DNA from: Paracoccaceae bacterium
GTDB taxonomy: Bacteria > Pseudomonadota > Alphaproteobacteria > Rhodobacterales > Rhodobacteraceae
DNA length: 64,000 nt
Direction of reading: 5' to 3'
Assembly: GCA_024304985.1 (NCBI GenBank)
Contig: JAMWZC010000008.1
Location: 124,001-188,000, forward strand
Part shown: positions 37,148-45,116 of the stretch, in pieces
How positions within the stretch are numbered: position 1 is the first letter of the stretch
Layout: the number at the start of each line of letters is the position of its first letter
Notes under the pieces: generated by a model
What the model was told of the DNA's origin: nothing
What the model saw: the letters and a program-made list of their open reading frames with translations, nothing else
Database searches by the model: none
Made by a program: the position numbers and the translations under genes

Positions 37148-38532
37148 TGACAACCTTGTTCCCGCGTATTTTGTTGCCGTTTTGCTTTCTGTTGGGAGCC
37201 TGCATGCCGGGCACGACCTCTGACATGCCCAGCCGCGCCGCGGCCGCGTTTGACAGCGACCTGCCCCCGATGAGGGTTTTCGCCGCGCCGCAACCGACAC
37301 AGTTTCCGATCGCCAATGCCGATCTGCAACGTGATTTCGTCGACCTGTCCTTCATGCTGGAATCAGGGCGCACCCTGCCCGTCTTTACCCGCTTTGAAGG
37401 CCCGATCACCGTCCGCGTGACGGGGAACCCGCCGCCCACGCTGGCCTCGGACCTGAACCGCCTGCTGTTCCGTCTGCGCAACGAGGCGGGCATCGACATT
37501 ACCCAGACCGCAGCCCCCACGGCCAATGTCACGATCGAAGCGGTGAGTCGCGCCGAGATCCGCAGTCATCTGCCGCAGGCGGCGTGTTTTGTGGTGCCCA
37601 ATATCAGCCGTCTGTCCGAATTCCGTCTGGCCCGGCGCAGCCCGCGCACGGACTGGGCGCGGCTGACCGTGCGCGAGCGGATGGCGGTGTTCGTGCCCAA
37701 TGATGCCTCGCCCCAAGAGGTGCGCGACTGTCTGCACGAGGAAATGGCGCAGGCGCTGGGGCCGCTCAACGATCTTTACCGGCTTCCGCAATCGGTGTTC
37801 AACGACGACAATGTCCATGCCGTGCTGACCGGCTATGACATGATGATCTTGCGCGCGACCTATGCGCCCGACCTGCGCTCGGGCATGTCGCGGGCGCAGG
37901 TGGAAAGCCGGTTGCCGGCGATCCTGGCCCGGATCAACCCCGCCGGACAGGGCCTTGGCCCCCGCTATGACGGGCAGACACCGCGTGAATGGATCGCGGC
38001 GATGCAGACCGCCCTTGGTGTCGGTGCGCCCCCCGGTGCCCGCCGCACCGCCGCGACACGGACGCTGGAGATTGCCCGCACGCTGGGTTGGCAGGATCAC
38101 AGGCTGGGCTTTGCGCATTACATCCTTGGACGGTTGGTCCTTCCGGTCGATCCGGCCGAGGCTGTGGCCCATTTCCAGACCGCCGACCGGATCTTTGCGC
38201 AGCGCCCCGAATATGCGTTGCACCGCGCAATGGTGGCCTCGCAACTGGCGGCCTATATGGTGGCGCAGGGACGCGGTCCGGAGGCTGTGGACATGATCGG
38301 TCTGCACCTGCCCGTCGTCATCAGCCACGAGAACGCGGCCCTTGTCGCCACGCTGAACATGCTGCGCGCCGAGGCGCTGGAACTGGCCGGACGCGGCGTC
38401 GAGGCGCAGGCCGTGCGTCTGGACAGTCTGGGCTGGGCGCGTTACGGGTTCGGGGCGGACGGGGCCATTCGTGCCAAACTGCGCGAGATCAGCGCCCTTA
38501 ATCCGCTGAACAGGAGAAACGGGCGGATATGA
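37147..38532 (+). CDS. DUF2927-type lipoprotein
   Basis: 461 residues from the ATG at 37147. A lipoprotein signal ends in the lipobox LGAC (Cys at ~19). The mature protein has the DUF2927 region (~60-250: FVDLSFMLESGRTLPVFTRFEGPITVRV, PQEVRDCLHEEMAQALGPLNDLYRL with an HEE element resembling metalloprotease zinc motifs, and SVFNDDNVHAVLTGYDMMILRATY). The CLHEEMAQALG pattern followed by a distal Asp resembles a gluzincin- or archaemetzincin-like site, but catalysis is unproven. The C-terminal third is helical and TPR-like. Its stop overlaps the next small gene as ATGA. It is probably anchored in the outer or inner membrane, linking the MoxR-VWA pair to the envelope. Confidence 0.78.
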   Translation: MTTLFPRILLPFCFLLGACMPGTTSDMPSRAAAAFDSDLPPMRVFAAPQPTQFPIANADLQRDFVDLSFMLESGRTLPVFTRFEGPITVRVTGNPPPTLASDLNRLLFRLRNEAGIDITQTAAPTANVTIEAVSRAEIRSHLPQAACFVVPNISRLSEFRLARRSPRTDWARLTVRERMAVFVPNDASPQEVRDCLHEEMAQALGPLNDLYRLPQSVFNDDNVHAVLTGYDMMILRATYAPDLRSGMSRAQVESRLPAILARINPAGQGLGPRYDGQTPREWIAAMQTALGVGAPPGARRTAATRTLEIARTLGWQDHRLGFAHYILGRLVLPVDPAEAVAHFQTADRIFAQRPEYALHRAMVASQLAAYMVAQGRGPEAVDMIGLHLPVVISHENAALVATLNMLRAEALELAGRGVEAQAVRLDSLGWARYGFGADGAIRAKLREISALNPLNRRNGRI

Positions 38533-38696
38533 TCGTATTGGGCGCGGCGCTGTTGGGCGCCATCATCGGTGGCATGACAGCGGCACGGCGCAAGGGGGCC
38601 AAACTGGACATCGCGCAATATGCGGCGGGCTATGCCATCGCATTCGCGCTGATCGGCCTGTTTGCCACCCTCTTCATCCATCGCGCCGCGCTGTAG
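38529..38696 (+). CDS. 55-residue two-helix membrane protein
   Basis: Begins with ATGA overlapping the stop of the DUF2927 gene and ends 5 bases before the VWA gene, so it is embedded in the operon. The peptide starts MIVLGAALLGAIIGGMTAAR (first helix), has a short positively charged loop (RKGAKLD) and a second helix (YAIAFALIGLFATLFI). No family was recognised. Its tight packing on both sides is good evidence for a real gene; function is unknown. Confidence 0.75.
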   Translation: MIVLGAALLGAIIGGMTAARRKGAKLDIAQYAAGYAIAFALIGLFATLFIHRAAL

Positions 38697-38701
38697 ATCC
38701 G

Positions 38702-39886
38702 ATGTTCCTGCCCTTCTTCGACAATCTCAGGAAAGGCGGCGTCCCGGTCAGTCTGCGCGAGTATCTGTCCTTTCTGGAAGGCATGTCGGCAGGTCTGGTG
38801 ACCTATGACGTGGAGGGCTTCTATTACCTTGCCCGCACCGCCATGGTGAAGGACGAGCGCAATCTGGACAAGTTCGACCGCGCCTTTGCCGCCACGTTCA
38901 AGGGGTTGGAGGAGATCCGGCTGGAGGATGTGCTCAAGGCCGTGAACATCCCCGCCGACTGGCTGGAAAAGCTGGCCGAAAAGCACCTGACCGCCGCCGA
39001 GATGGAAGAGATCAAGGCTCTGGGCGGGTTCGACAAGCTGATGGAGACGCTGAAACAGCGGCTTGAGGAGCAGAAGGGCCGCCATCAGGGGGGCAACAAG
39101 TGGATCGGCACGGCGGGCACATCGCCCTTCGGGGCGCATGGCTATAACCCCGAAGGCGTGCGGATCGGGCAGGACAAGTCCCGCCACCAGCGCGCGGTCA
39201 AGGTCTGGGACAAGCGCGATTTCAAGAACCTCGACGACACGGTGGAACTGGGCACGCGCAACATCAAGGTGGCGCTGAAGCGGCTGCGCCGCTGGGCGCG
39301 CGACGGGGCGGCGGAAGAACTTGATCTGGACGGCACGATCCGCTCCACCGCCGAACAGGGCTATCTGGACGTCAAGACCCGGCCTGAACGGCGCAACGCG
39401 GTGAAGGTGCTGTTGTTTCTGGATGCGGGCGGCTCGATGGACCCGCATGTGAAGGTGGTCGAGGAATTGTTCTCTGCCGCGCGGACCGAGTTCAAGCATC
39501 TGGAATATTACTACTTCCACAACTGCCTTTATGAGGGCGTCTGGCGCGACAATCGGCGCCGCTGGGATCAGCAGACCCCCACATGGGAGGTGCTGCGGAC
39601 CTATGGGCATGATTACAAATGCATCTTCGTGGGCGATGCCAGCATGTCCCCCTATGAGATCGCCTATCCGGGCGGGGCGAACGAGCATTGGAACGCCGAG
39701 GCTGGGCAGGTCTGGTTGCAGCGCGCGCGCGACCAATGGCCAAGCCATGTCTGGATCAATCCGGTGCCGGAAAAATACTGGTCCTATACCCAGTCGATCA
39801 AGATGATCCGCGAGATTTTCGAAGATCGCATGGTCCCCATGACCCTGTCGGGGATCGAACGGGCCATGAAAGAAATGGCGCGCTGA
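38702..39886 (+). CDS. CoxE-like von Willebrand factor-A protein
   Basis: 394 residues, no signal peptide. The N-terminal half (~1-220) is the CoxE-like region (FFDNLRKGGVPVSLREYLSFLEGM). The VWA domain starts at ~235 and has the metal-site motif DAGGSM at 241-246 instead of the canonical DxSxS, so one of the serine ligands is Gly. The rest contains VGDASMSPYEI and WINPVPEKYW. Its partner is presumably the MoxR ATPase 1.8 kb upstream in the same set. Such pairs help mature or remodel protein complexes; here no metallo-enzyme gene is adjacent, so the client is unknown. Confidence 0.88.
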   Translation: MFLPFFDNLRKGGVPVSLREYLSFLEGMSAGLVTYDVEGFYYLARTAMVKDERNLDKFDRAFAATFKGLEEIRLEDVLKAVNIPADWLEKLAEKHLTAAEMEEIKALGGFDKLMETLKQRLEEQKGRHQGGNKWIGTAGTSPFGAHGYNPEGVRIGQDKSRHQRAVKVWDKRDFKNLDDTVELGTRNIKVALKRLRRWARDGAAEELDLDGTIRSTAEQGYLDVKTRPERRNAVKVLLFLDAGGSMDPHVKVVEELFSAARTEFKHLEYYYFHNCLYEGVWRDNRRRWDQQTPTWEVLRTYGHDYKCIFVGDASMSPYEIAYPGGANEHWNAEAGQVWLQRARDQWPSHVWINPVPEKYWSYTQSIKMIREIFEDRMVPMTLSGIERAMKEMAR

Positions 39887-40020
39887 ACCGCCGACCGGCG
39901 GATGACCGCCCGTGCCCCCCTGATGATTTTTTTGTGAAGAGGCGGAAGGTTTCCGCCCCGGTCTGCGTTCTATAGGCACAAGTCACCGCTTTTGACATTC
40001 CACAGACAGGAGATTTCACC

Positions 40021-40344
40021 ATGTCCAAGGATGACACGCCCGACCCGACGCGCCGCCGTCTGCTGACCCGTCTGGGTCTGGCCGCCGGTGTGGCCTATGT
40101 CGCGCCGACCATGCTGCATCTGACCCCGGCCAAGGCCTCGGGGGCGAGCCGTGGTTCAGGCTATTCACGCCCCAGCCGATCGCGCCCGTCGCGCTATTCC
40201 CGCCCCTCCTATGGGCGGCGCGACCGTTACCGGGATGATCGGCGCTATTACGAGCGCGGTGGCTATGACGGCCCTTACCGTGACAGGCTGACCCGTGAGG
40301 AACGCGCCGTGCAATACCTGCTGGAAACGCTGACCACACGCTAG
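40021..40344 (+). CDS. Small Tat-exported Arg/Ser/Tyr-rich protein
   Basis: 107 residues. A twin-arginine signal (RRRLLTRLGLAAGVAYVAP) at ~11-29 is followed by a likely cleavage near AKASGAS, then a low-complexity segment (~42-85) with repeated SRPS and RYS elements and RRDRYRDDRRYY, ending in a short helix (REERAVQYLLETLTTR). GGAGATTTCACC provides a good ribosome site. The mature part has no metal-binding or cofactor motif, which is unusual for a Tat substrate. It lies 134 bases after the VWA gene; co-transcription is possible. Function unknown. Confidence 0.75.
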   Translation: MSKDDTPDPTRRRLLTRLGLAAGVAYVAPTMLHLTPAKASGASRGSGYSRPSRSRPSRYSRPSYGRRDRYRDDRRYYERGGYDGPYRDRLTREERAVQYLLETLTTR

Positions 40345-40416
40345 GGCGTGGCGGGCTTGCGCAGGGTCGGCAGAGGGGCCAGACTGTTCTGACCTTGTCC
40401 AGTCAGGCCCTGCCCC

Positions 40417-41580
40417 ATGTCAGACGCACCCGTCACACATATCGACCCCGTGGCCTTCCGCGCCGATCCCTATCCCATGCTGGCGCGGATGCGGGCCGAG
40501 GCCCCTGTCACCTATGTGCCCGAACTGGGGGCCACGCTTTTCACCCGGCGCGATGACATCTTCGTGCAGGAAAAACGGACCGAGGTGTTCTCGAGTCACC
40601 AGCCCGAAGGGTTGATGACCCGGCTGATGGGCGAAAATCTCATGCGCAAGGATGGCGCGGCGCATCAGGCCGAGCGGCGCGCGCTGTTTCCGGCGCTCAG
40701 CCCGCGCACGGTAAAGGATCACTGGCTGGCGCAGTTTCAGGCCGCAGCCGCCAGTATCCTGACCGATCTGGCGCCGCGCGGACGCTGCGATCTGGTGCGC
40801 GACTATGCGATGCCGGTGTCGGCCGAAGCGTTGAAGGCGATCACGGGCCTTGCCACCATGCCCGCACCCGAAATGGACCGCGTGAGTCAGGGCATGATCG
40901 ACGGCTGCGCCAATTACGCGGGCGATCCGGCGATCGAGGCGCGCTGCCACGATTGCACCGCATCCATCGACGCGCATATCGACGCCATGCTGCCGGTCGT
41001 GACGGCGACCCCCGACCAGTCGGCCCTGTCGGTGATGCATCGCGCGGGCCTGCCGATGGAGAGTATCCGCGCCAATATCAAGCTGATCATCTCGGGCGGG
41101 CAGAACGAGCCGCGCGATGCCATCGCGGGCACGATCTGGGCGCTCTTGACCCATCCCGACCAGTTGGCGCTGATCCAGGCGGGCCGCGCCACATGGGCGC
41201 AGGCTTTTGACGAATATGCCCGCTGGATATCCCCCATCGGCATGTCGCCGCGCCGCGTGGCGCGGGTGGATACCACCTGCGGAGTCACGTTCCAGCCTGA
41301 GGACCGGGTGTTCTTCATGTTCTCCTCGGCCGGGCGGGACGAGGCGCATTTCACCGCCCCCGACCGCTTCGACATTACCCGCGATACCGGCCCCGCCATC
41401 AGTTTCGGCGCGGGGCCGCATTTCTGCGCGGGGGCCGCCGCCGCGCGCGCCCTGATCGCGGATGTGGCCCTGCCCATGGCCTTTGCCCATCTGCCGGGAC
41501 TGATGCTGGACGGCCCTGCCCCCTTTGCGGGCTGGGCCTTTCGCGGGCCGCTGTCCGTCCCCGTCCGCTGGACCGCGTGA
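40417..41580 (+). CDS. Cytochrome P450
   Basis: 387 residues, a soluble bacterial P450 of normal length. The heme ligand is Cys337 in FGAGPHFCAG, with His in place of the usual Arg two residues before Cys. The ExxR motif of the K helix is EYAR in FDEYARWISP, and the I helix has SGGQNEPRDA in place of AGxDT, so the usual Thr is replaced by a Glu-Pro context. No ferredoxin or ferredoxin reductase gene is next to it, so redox partners must come from elsewhere. Substrate unknown. Confidence 0.92.
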   Translation: MSDAPVTHIDPVAFRADPYPMLARMRAEAPVTYVPELGATLFTRRDDIFVQEKRTEVFSSHQPEGLMTRLMGENLMRKDGAAHQAERRALFPALSPRTVKDHWLAQFQAAAASILTDLAPRGRCDLVRDYAMPVSAEALKAITGLATMPAPEMDRVSQGMIDGCANYAGDPAIEARCHDCTASIDAHIDAMLPVVTATPDQSALSVMHRAGLPMESIRANIKLIISGGQNEPRDAIAGTIWALLTHPDQLALIQAGRATWAQAFDEYARWISPIGMSPRRVARVDTTCGVTFQPEDRVFFMFSSAGRDEAHFTAPDRFDITRDTGPAISFGAGPHFCAGAAAARALIADVALPMAFAHLPGLMLDGPAPFAGWAFRGPLSVPVRWTA

Positions 41581-41588
41581 GCCTGCCC

Positions 41589-41610
41589 CTTCATCTTGCC
41601 AAAAATACTC
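41589..41610 (+). repeat. Interspersed 22-bp repeat, divergent copy 4
   Basis: CTTCATCTTGC-CA-AAAATACTC matches the other copies at 17 of 22 positions against the 46936 copy. It is followed by ATCCTTGCGCCGC. It lies in the 97-base gap between the P450 and M48 protease genes. Confidence 0.45.
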
Positions 41611-41677
41611 ATCCTTGCGCCGCTCTGCCACACGAGCAGCCCTTGCCGCAGGGCAGCGCACGCGCCATATCTGAGAC

Positions 41678-42370
41678 ATGTTGAAATTCACCCCGATCCT
41701 GCTGGCCATCCTTTATGCTGTCGCCATGTACCGTTTCTCGGCCTGGCGCACGGCCAAGGAGTTGGACACCCGCTCGACCGTGCTGGCCGATCCTGTGCTG
41801 AAGAAGGTGACGGACCGTCTGGCCGCCGCCCTCGATCTGCCGAAGATCAAGGTGCATATCTACGAGATCGACCCGGTGAATGGTCTGGCCGCGCCCGATG
41901 GGCGGATTTTCATCACGCGCGGGTTCTACAACAAGTTCCGTCAGGGCGAGGTGTCGGCTGAAGAGATGGCCAGCGTGATCGCCCATGAGCTGGGCCATGT
42001 GGCGCTGGGGCATGCGCGGCGGCGGATGATCGACTTTTCCGGCCAGAACGCGCTGCGCACGGCGCTGGCCATGGTGCTGTCGCGCTTTCTGCCGGGTGTG
42101 GGGCTGTGGATCGCGAATATGCTGACCACGATGCTGGCGGCGAAACTGTCGCGCAGCGATGAGTATGAGGCGGATGAATATGCCTCGGCCCTGCTGGTCA
42201 AGGCGGGGATCGGCACGGCCCCGCAAAAATCGCTTTTTGGTAAGCTGGAGGCGCTGACCAATGCGCGCGGCGGGGCGATGCCGGCATGGCTCTTGAGCCA
42301 TCCCAAGACTCCCGACCGGATCGCCGCAATTGAAAAGAACGAAGCGCGCTGGAATGTGCCGCAGGTTTGA
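41678..42370 (+). CDS. M48-family zinc metalloprotease
   Basis: 230 residues. One N-terminal hydrophobic segment (~1-20) could anchor it in the membrane or act as a signal. The zinc motif is HELGHVALGH (His103, His107) and the third ligand lies in SRSDEYEADEYA (~159-169), the ExxxD signature of M48 peptidases. The C-terminal WLLSHPKTPDRIAAIEK segment is also typical. It resembles short LoiP/YggG-like and BepA-like proteases acting in the envelope, without a TPR domain. Confidence 0.88.
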   Translation: MLKFTPILLAILYAVAMYRFSAWRTAKELDTRSTVLADPVLKKVTDRLAAALDLPKIKVHIYEIDPVNGLAAPDGRIFITRGFYNKFRQGEVSAEEMASVIAHELGHVALGHARRRMIDFSGQNALRTALAMVLSRFLPGVGLWIANMLTTMLAAKLSRSDEYEADEYASALLVKAGIGTAPQKSLFGKLEALTNARGGAMPAWLLSHPKTPDRIAAIEKNEARWNVPQV

Positions 42371-42400
42371 AGGCGGTCTGGCCCTTGTGAACCGTGGCCG

Positions 42401-42946
42401 CTAGGCGGCGGCCAAAGCCTTGCCCAGCTTCGGCAAATGTGCCTTTTTCATAAGTCGTCTGATGTCCCAATCCTGACCGGACAACCGTTCCGCCTCGCGC
42501 CGCACGGCCTCGGCCGCATCGGCGACGGCCTGCGGGTGATCCGCGTAAAGGGACATCAGGAACTGGTCGGGGTCCAGCCGGGCCAGCCCCTCTTCCTCAA
42601 GGATCTGGCGGGGGAAATCCTGCGCGTTCAGGGTCACGATCAGATCGGCATGGCCCGCGATGGCGGCGGCCAGCACATGGGTATCGGCCGGATCGGGCAG
42701 CCAGAGCCGCGCTTCCAGCGAGGGGGGCCAGACCACCTCGGCCACCGGCCATTGCGACCGCAGCAGCGCCACCTCGCCGCGCGCCTGTGCCTCGGCCCCT
42801 GCCCCCAGTTTGATCGTGGCGCGCGCCCATTCTTCAAGGATGCGCGCGGACCAGAGCGGCTGATACAGCCCCGCCGCCGCCACGCCCAAAAGCACCTCGC
42901 GCATCACCGTGGGGTAAAGAACACAGGTGTCCAGCAGCACCTTCAT
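42401..42946 (-). CDS. PIN-domain protein (RSP_2648-like), no antitoxin partner
   Basis: 181 residues from the ATG at 42946. The PIN fold has acidic residues Asp6 (MKVLLDTCVLYP), a Glu in ILEEWARATIK (~38) and Asps in DPADTHVLAAAIAGHADLIVTLNAQDF (~90-116). PIN domains are RNA-cleaving nucleases often found as VapC toxins, but no antitoxin gene accompanies this one. Its ATG overlaps the stop of the RlmI-like methyltransferase gene (ATGA), so translation is coupled. The C-terminal ~50 residues extend past the PIN fold. A role in rRNA or tRNA handling is possible but inferred only from context. Confidence 0.8.
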   Translation of the reverse strand: MKVLLDTCVLYPTVMREVLLGVAAAGLYQPLWSARILEEWARATIKLGAGAEAQARGEVALLRSQWPVAEVVWPPSLEARLWLPDPADTHVLAAAIAGHADLIVTLNAQDFPRQILEEEGLARLDPDQFLMSLYADHPQAVADAAEAVRREAERLSGQDWDIRRLMKKAHLPKLGKALAAA

Positions 42947-44139
42947 AGGCGGAAGAACAGCGCCTTCAGATAGCCGCTTTCGGCCAGTTGCGGCAGAAGC
43001 GGGTGATCCGGTCCGGCAAAGCCCGTGTGGATCTGCTGCCCCTGCCGTCCCGCGCGACCGATGCCCCGCAGGCAGGCGCCGTGAAAGCGTTCCAGATCGG
43101 CGGCATGCGAGCAGGAGCAAAGCACGAGAAACCCGCCCTCGGCCACCAATGACGCGCCCAGACGGGCCACGCGCTCATAGGCGCGCAGGCCGGTTTCCAG
43201 CGCCTGTTTCGACGGCGCGAAGGCGGGCGGATCGCAGACGACCATGTCGAAGGTGGCCCCTTCCGCCGCAAGGGCCGTCATCACGTCGAAGGCATCGCCC
43301 TTGCGCGTGTCAAACCGTGCCGCCACGCCCGACGCCGCGGCGCCCTCGCGGGCGAGCGTCAGCGCGGGGTCGGAGCCGTCCACGGCCAGCGCGTGATCCG
43401 CCCCTGCGGCAAGCGCGGCCAGTGCAAAGCCACCCACATGGGAGAATACATCCAGAACCTTGCCGCCCTTGGCCAGTTGCGCGGCAAAGGCGTGGTTGGG
43501 CCGCTGGTCGAAGAACAGCCCCGTTTTCTGCCCGCCGGTCAGGTCGGCCATATAGGTGGCCCCGTTCATCGGCACATGCACCGGGACATCGGGCGCTTGG
43601 CCCAGCACCACGCCGCTGGCATCGTCCAGACCTTCGAGTGTCCGCGCACGGCCCGAGGCGCTTTTGATGACAGTCGTCACACCCGTTACCGCGACCAGAG
43701 CCGCGACCAGATCATCCAGCATCACATCGGCCCATGCCGCATTGGGCTGGATCACGGCGGTGTCGCCGAAACGGTCGATCACCACGCCGGGCAGTCCGTC
43801 CGCCTCGGCATGGACCAGACGGTAGAAGGGTTGGTCATAGAGCCGCGCCCGCAGGGCCAGCGCGCGGGTCAGCCGCGCCTCAAGCCAGGCCCGGTCCACC
43901 TCAGCGGCGGGGTCACGGTCCATCACGCGGGCGATGATGCGGGAATTGGCGTTCACCGTCACCAGTGCAAGGGGGGTGCGCTCGGCATCCTCCAGCACGG
44001 CAAGGCTGCCGGGGGCAAGCCCGCGCGAGCGCCGGTCGGTGACCAGTTCATTGTCATAAACCCACGGAAAACCGTGGCGGATGGCGCGCGGCTGGGCTTT
44101 GGGGCGCAGGCGCACAACGGGATAAGAGGGCGATGTCAT
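42943..44139 (-). CDS. RlmI-like class I SAM-dependent rRNA cytosine methyltransferase
   Basis: 398 residues. An N-terminal PUA domain (~1-75: RAIRHGFPWVYDNELV), an EEHEA-like domain and a C-terminal Rossmann methyltransferase domain with VLDVFSHVGGFALAALAAGA (SAM loop, ~225), the catalytic DPPAFAPSKQ (~300) and LCSCSH (~345) motifs. This architecture matches RlmI, which makes m5C1962 in 23S rRNA, and its relatives. Coupled to the downstream PIN gene. Substrate specificity is inferred from architecture only. Confidence 0.87.
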   Translation of the reverse strand: MTSPSYPVVRLRPKAQPRAIRHGFPWVYDNELVTDRRSRGLAPGSLAVLEDAERTPLALVTVNANSRIIARVMDRDPAAEVDRAWLEARLTRALALRARLYDQPFYRLVHAEADGLPGVVIDRFGDTAVIQPNAAWADVMLDDLVAALVAVTGVTTVIKSASGRARTLEGLDDASGVVLGQAPDVPVHVPMNGATYMADLTGGQKTGLFFDQRPNHAFAAQLAKGGKVLDVFSHVGGFALAALAAGADHALAVDGSDPALTLAREGAAASGVAARFDTRKGDAFDVMTALAAEGATFDMVVCDPPAFAPSKQALETGLRAYERVARLGASLVAEGGFLVLCSCSHAADLERFHGACLRGIGRAGRQGQQIHTGFAGPDHPLLPQLAESGYLKALFFRL

Positions 44140-44176
44140 GCCGCCCTCTTATCCCTGTTTCACAGTGCTGGAAAGG

Positions 44177-44836
44177 TCAGATCTTGTCGTCCGTTTCCAG
44201 ACCGGCCACCAGTTGCGTGATGCCGCGATTGCCGCCCATGCTGCCGGGGCGTTCCAGTTCGGCCCGCAGGACATTGGCCAGATGCCGCGTCACGCGCACC
44301 TTCTGCGTCAGCCCCTGACGCTCGGCCTGCATGGCGCGGTCGCCGCCGTATTCCTTGAGATCGGCGCGGATCTCGCGGGTGGGGGCCAGGGCCTCGCCCG
44401 TCTTGGGATCGCGCAGGGTGAGGTTGAAGCGGATGGAGTGAACCCCGCCCACCGAATAGCGGGTCTTTTCAGTCAGCGAGTGAAAGCGGACCAGTTCGAT
44501 CTCGACCACGGCGGGCACCGCGCCGCTATGGCCGGTGCGGGCCTGCGTCATGCTGTCGGCCAGGATCGCCTCAAGCTGGGCGTGGCGGTCCCCGAAGGCA
44601 TCGCCGCGCCAGACGATATCGCCGGACGGGTAGTAGCTGTTGGCCTCGGAAACCTTCAGGCTGCGCGGCACCACGATACGGGTGTCGACAACCGCGATGG
44701 CAGCAAGGGAGATGGCGGGCGAAGCCCCCCGCGCGGTATCGACCGAAACGGCGTTGCGCGTGGCCAGATCATAGGTGCTGCAGGCGGACAGACCCAGCGC
44801 CAGAATCAGGGCAGTAACAATACGGTAACGTGACAT
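44177..44836 (-). CDS. DUF6778-like lipoprotein
   Basis: 219 residues from the ATG at 44836, which has GGAGG seven bases upstream. A lipoprotein signal ends in LSAC (Cys ~19). The mature part has a mixed alpha/beta domain with AVVDTRIVVPRSLKVSEANSYYP and IELVRFHSLTEKTRYSVGGVHSIRF, resembling a Rhodobacteraceae-restricted family annotated DUF6778. Function unknown; envelope location is inferred. It is divergent from edd across a 280-base gap. Confidence 0.7.
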   Translation of the reverse strand: MSRYRIVTALILALGLSACSTYDLATRNAVSVDTARGASPAISLAAIAVVDTRIVVPRSLKVSEANSYYPSGDIVWRGDAFGDRHAQLEAILADSMTQARTGHSGAVPAVVEIELVRFHSLTEKTRYSVGGVHSIRFNLTLRDPKTGEALAPTREIRADLKEYGGDRAMQAERQGLTQKVRVTRHLANVLRAELERPGSMGGNRGITQLVAGLETDDKI

Positions 44837-45018
44837 CCTCGACCTCCAAGCGGTTTTTCCGCGTGTCATGGAGTGGATTTTTGCCGCCGGATTGTGGTCT
44901 ATTCAGGGCAAATTTTCTTCCAATGCGCGGCATTTCGGGGAAATCTCAAGCATAATTCGCCACTTTCAGCCATGTTTCCATCGCAGGATGCAGCCACGAA
45001 ATCGACATGTTGAAAAAG

Positions 45019-45036
45019 TTGCATCCCGCTTGCATC
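45019..45036 (+). repeat. TTGCATC direct repeats one helical turn apart, upstream of edd
   Basis: TTGCATC occurs at 45019-45025 and 45030-45036, eleven bases apart start to start, just upstream of the edd -35 box. The phasing would suit an activator bound on one face of the helix; the protein is unknown. Confidence 0.35.
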
Positions 45037-45050
45037 ACCACGGCATCGGC

Positions 45051-45079
45051 TTGCGGTGTTACCGCTAACAGCCTATATC
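45051..45079 (+). promoter_or_regulatory. edd promoter with LacI/GntR-type operator in its spacer
   Basis: TTGCGG (45051-45056) and TATATC (45074-45079), 17 bases apart, make a plausible promoter. The spacer contains TGTTACCGCTAACA (45057-45070), symmetrical at 12 of 14 positions with a central CG, closely resembling the GntR gluconate-repressor operator core of enterobacteria (TGTTACCGGTAACA). A repressor bound here would block polymerase. The regulator gene is not in the window. Confidence 0.55.
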
Positions 45080-45116
45080 CGGGGGGACCCACGACCGACT
45101 GAGGGGAGGACATCCG

